Positions 62,887 to 64,000 of a stretch of DNA of 64,000 nt are shown piece by piece. Every line of letters begins with the position of its first letter. Positions within the stretch are counted from its first letter, which is position 1. The translations under genes and the position numbers were made by a program. The notes under the pieces were generated by a model. That model saw nothing but the letters and a program-made list of their open reading frames with translations, did no database searches and was not told the origin of the DNA. Origin of the DNA: Faecalicatena absiana (GTDB taxonomy: Bacteria > Bacillota > Bacilli > Lactobacillales > Lactobacillaceae); assembly GCA_017309015.1 (NCBI GenBank), contig JAEDAG010000001.1:664223-728222 (forward strand), given 5' to 3'.

Positions 62887-62946
62887 TTGCAGTTCTTTAG
62901 TTGCTTATATTATATCGCATATCGAACTAATGTTCACGTGCTGAAG

Positions 62947-62999
62947 AAAAAAAAGGGGGCGATTCAACTCGGCATTGAAATGCCAAGTTTTCTCGCCCT
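62947..62999 (-). terminator. Orphan terminator used as IS605 insertion site
   Basis: On the minus strand GGGCGA..AACT.GGCATT/AATGCC.AGTT..TCGCCC is followed by CC and eight T's, where the element begins. Confidence 0.65.
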
Positions 63000-63004
63000 C
63001 AACG

Positions 63005-63222
63005 TAATAAATCTCAAAAGATTAGGACGCTCATCTAAATTAGATGAGCGTTTTTTGGTATTTGGGCAATCGAATGTGGGAAAATCGCTGCAGTTGGGGA
63101 CTTTTCGGGAAGCATTTGCGCTTCAGCAGCTCGCTGCTGTGATTTGAGATACATAAAAAGGCTTCTAGAAGTGACAAAACTTCTAGAAGCCTTTTTATTC
63201 GTTAGAGCTTTTTCCTAGATTC
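63005..63222 (+). repeat. Modular intergenic repeat, copy R4 (most complete)
   Basis: It contains module A (GCTCATCTAA/TTAGATGAGC hairpin and TATTTGGGCAATCGA, 63022-63073), module B (GCTTCAGCAGCTCGCTGCTGTGATTTGAGATACA, 63120-63154 in two parts) and module C (GGCTTCTAGAAGT/ACTTCTAGAAGCC hairpin with ATTCGTTAGAG, 63155-63206). It links the module sets seen separately at R1, R2 and R3. Confidence 0.7.
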
Positions 63223-63322
63223 TTTTTGAATGCTTTTTTACCCAGGACGCGGGCGACCAAAAGCTTGTTCTTACAGGATTCTTGTTTTGTAAAGGCAAAC
63301 TTGCTTGCTGGTCTGGCGGCGT

Positions 63323-63336
63323 TTTAAGCGCTTTCG
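63323..63336 (+). promoter_or_regulatory. cre-like site upstream of the sigma factor gene
   Basis: TTTAAGCGCTTTCG matches the cre consensus at 12 of 14 positions, about 100 bases before the gene. No clear promoter hexamers were recognised in 63223-63420. Confidence 0.3.
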
Positions 63337-63437
63337 CGGCCGGAAGAAAGCAGCTGGCAGACAAGGTAAGCTAAAGGTGCGCAAGGCCTTGTGACAAACT
63401 GACAAATTACCAACAGATTTTAAGGAGCGTCACGAAT

Positions 63438-63974
63438 ATGCAGCACCAACACTTAACCATCAGTCAAAACAGCCTCAACCGGGCCTGGGCCAACAAAAAG
63501 CTGGTCGCCGGAGCACTGAAGACCGCCCACGTGCGGCCGTCCTACAGCAGCTACGAAGACCTGCTCCAGGACGGAATCCTGATTTATGCCCAAAGCCTCG
63601 ATGAGGCACCGAAATGCCAGGATCCAGCGGTCACCGACCGCTTTGCCTTCCGCCGGGTCTACTGGCGGACCCTGGACCAGCTGCGCCGCCACCAGCGCGA
63701 CGAAGAAGCCGCGACCCCACTGGACTTTGCCTATGACCTGGCCAGCTTGGACGAGTTCGAGCACACCGAGCGCGGCCTGCTGATCAAGGAAGCCCTGGAG
63801 CATTTAAGAGAGCCTGAGTACCTGGTCATCACCCTCAACCTCTGCAACGGCTTAAGCCTGAAGGAGATCGTCAAAAAGCAGCAGCTCTCCTACCGGACCG
63901 TCAACCGTCTCAAGCAGCACGGCCTCGACCAGCTCCGGCTGGATTTGGCCTGTTTGAAGGAAGATCTGGACTAA
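63438..63974 (+). CDS. ComX/SigH-like alternative sigma factor
   Basis: A 178-residue short sigma-70-family protein. Residues about 30-95 (PSYSSYEDLLQDGILIYAQSL) resemble region 2 of SigH/ComX, and the C-terminal helix-turn-helix LSLKEIVKKQQLSYRTVNRLKQHGLDQLR is region 4. Such factors drive competence-type regulons in lactic acid bacteria, many of which are vestigial. AAGGAG lies 10 bases before the ATG. What it controls is not visible in this window. Confidence 0.82.
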   Translation: MQHQHLTISQNSLNRAWANKKLVAGALKTAHVRPSYSSYEDLLQDGILIYAQSLDEAPKCQDPAVTDRFAFRRVYWRTLDQLRRHQRDEEAATPLDFAYDLASLDEFEHTERGLLIKEALEHLREPEYLVITLNLCNGLSLKEIVKKQQLSYRTVNRLKQHGLDQLRLDLACLKEDLD

Positions 63975-64000
63975 GCAAGGGCAAGCACCGGAAAAGCAGC

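Larger units (their letters stand above)
60959..62946 (-). mobile_element. IS200/IS605-family element, copy 2
   Basis: About 1.98 kb, opposite orientation to copy 1, sharing CAATGACATGC at the right end and CACGTGAACATTAG near the left end. The left end abuts eight A's (T's on the element strand) that belong to a terminator-like hairpin at 62947-62999. tnpA is frameshifted, tnpB intact. Confidence 0.88.

Noticed and set aside
62755..63147. A plus-strand frame crossing the left end of IS605 copy 2
   Set aside because: It is antisense to tnpA and extends into the repeat.

Overview
The window is a chromosomal segment of a low-GC Gram-positive lactic acid bacterium, almost certainly Lactobacillus delbrueckii. 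The strongest evidence is the D-lactate dehydrogenase at 37215-38219, which reads almost residue for residue like the known L. delbrueckii enzyme. GC-rich third codon positions, a WalRK cluster of lactobacillar layout and many decaying genes agree. The subspecies cannot be decided here.

Layout. 1-1296: end of an ABC exporter (truncated ATPase plus permease). 1375-12229: a minus-strand envelope-stress block read as walR-walK-yycH-yycI-walJ-htrA, then a 520-bp spacer packed with DnaA-box-like motifs, then rlmH and two TcaA-like zinc-ribbon membrane proteins. 12359-17849: tRNA-Lys and a four-gene acyltransferase/GT8 cluster interrupted by an IS110-family element. 18028-25929: 6-phospho-beta-glucosidase with a cre operator, an FMN/FAD fumarate-reductase-type enzyme with a frameshifted membrane gene and a divergent LysR regulator, an Rpn-type nuclease gene, repeats, and an orphan LysR gene. 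26281-38829: SGNH lipoprotein, L-lactate dehydrogenase, ROK glucokinase, a MetE-like/LysR divergent pair, a Mbeg1-like hydrolase, a T-box-controlled luxS-metQ unit, a deformylase-like gene, ldhA and an ArsC-like gene. 39015-43096: a candidate 14-codon gene, an aldo/keto reductase cut off from its ribosome binding site by an IS200/IS605 element, and an L-2-hydroxyisocaproate dehydrogenase-type gene. 43402-54923: lipoprotein, exonuclease III, two HAD phosphatases, unknown protein, phosphatase/SGNH pair, then an EAL protein and a GGDEF protein flanking a divergent DegV/DUF1836 pair. 55071-63974: an IS4-family element, a GtrB-like/GT-C membrane glycosylation pair, a glycerol facilitator, a second IS200/IS605 copy and a ComX/SigH-like sigma factor.

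How the genes work together. Three themes recur: cell-envelope sensing and modification (WalRK, HtrA, TcaA-like proteins, acyltransferases, GT8, GtrB/GT-C, SGNH proteins); pyruvate, 2-oxoacid and redox metabolism (ldhA, L-LDH, HicDH-type enzyme, fumarate reductase, aldo/keto reductase); and methionine/activated-methyl metabolism (MetE-like, luxS, metQ, T-box). Mobile DNA is conspicuous: one IS110, one IS4 and two IS605-type elements whose tnpA is broken while tnpB and its 3' RNA region stay intact, plus a modular intergenic repeat at four sites. No CRISPR array or rRNA gene was seen. Coordinates of repeats, IS ends and RNA genes are read by eye and may be off by a few bases.
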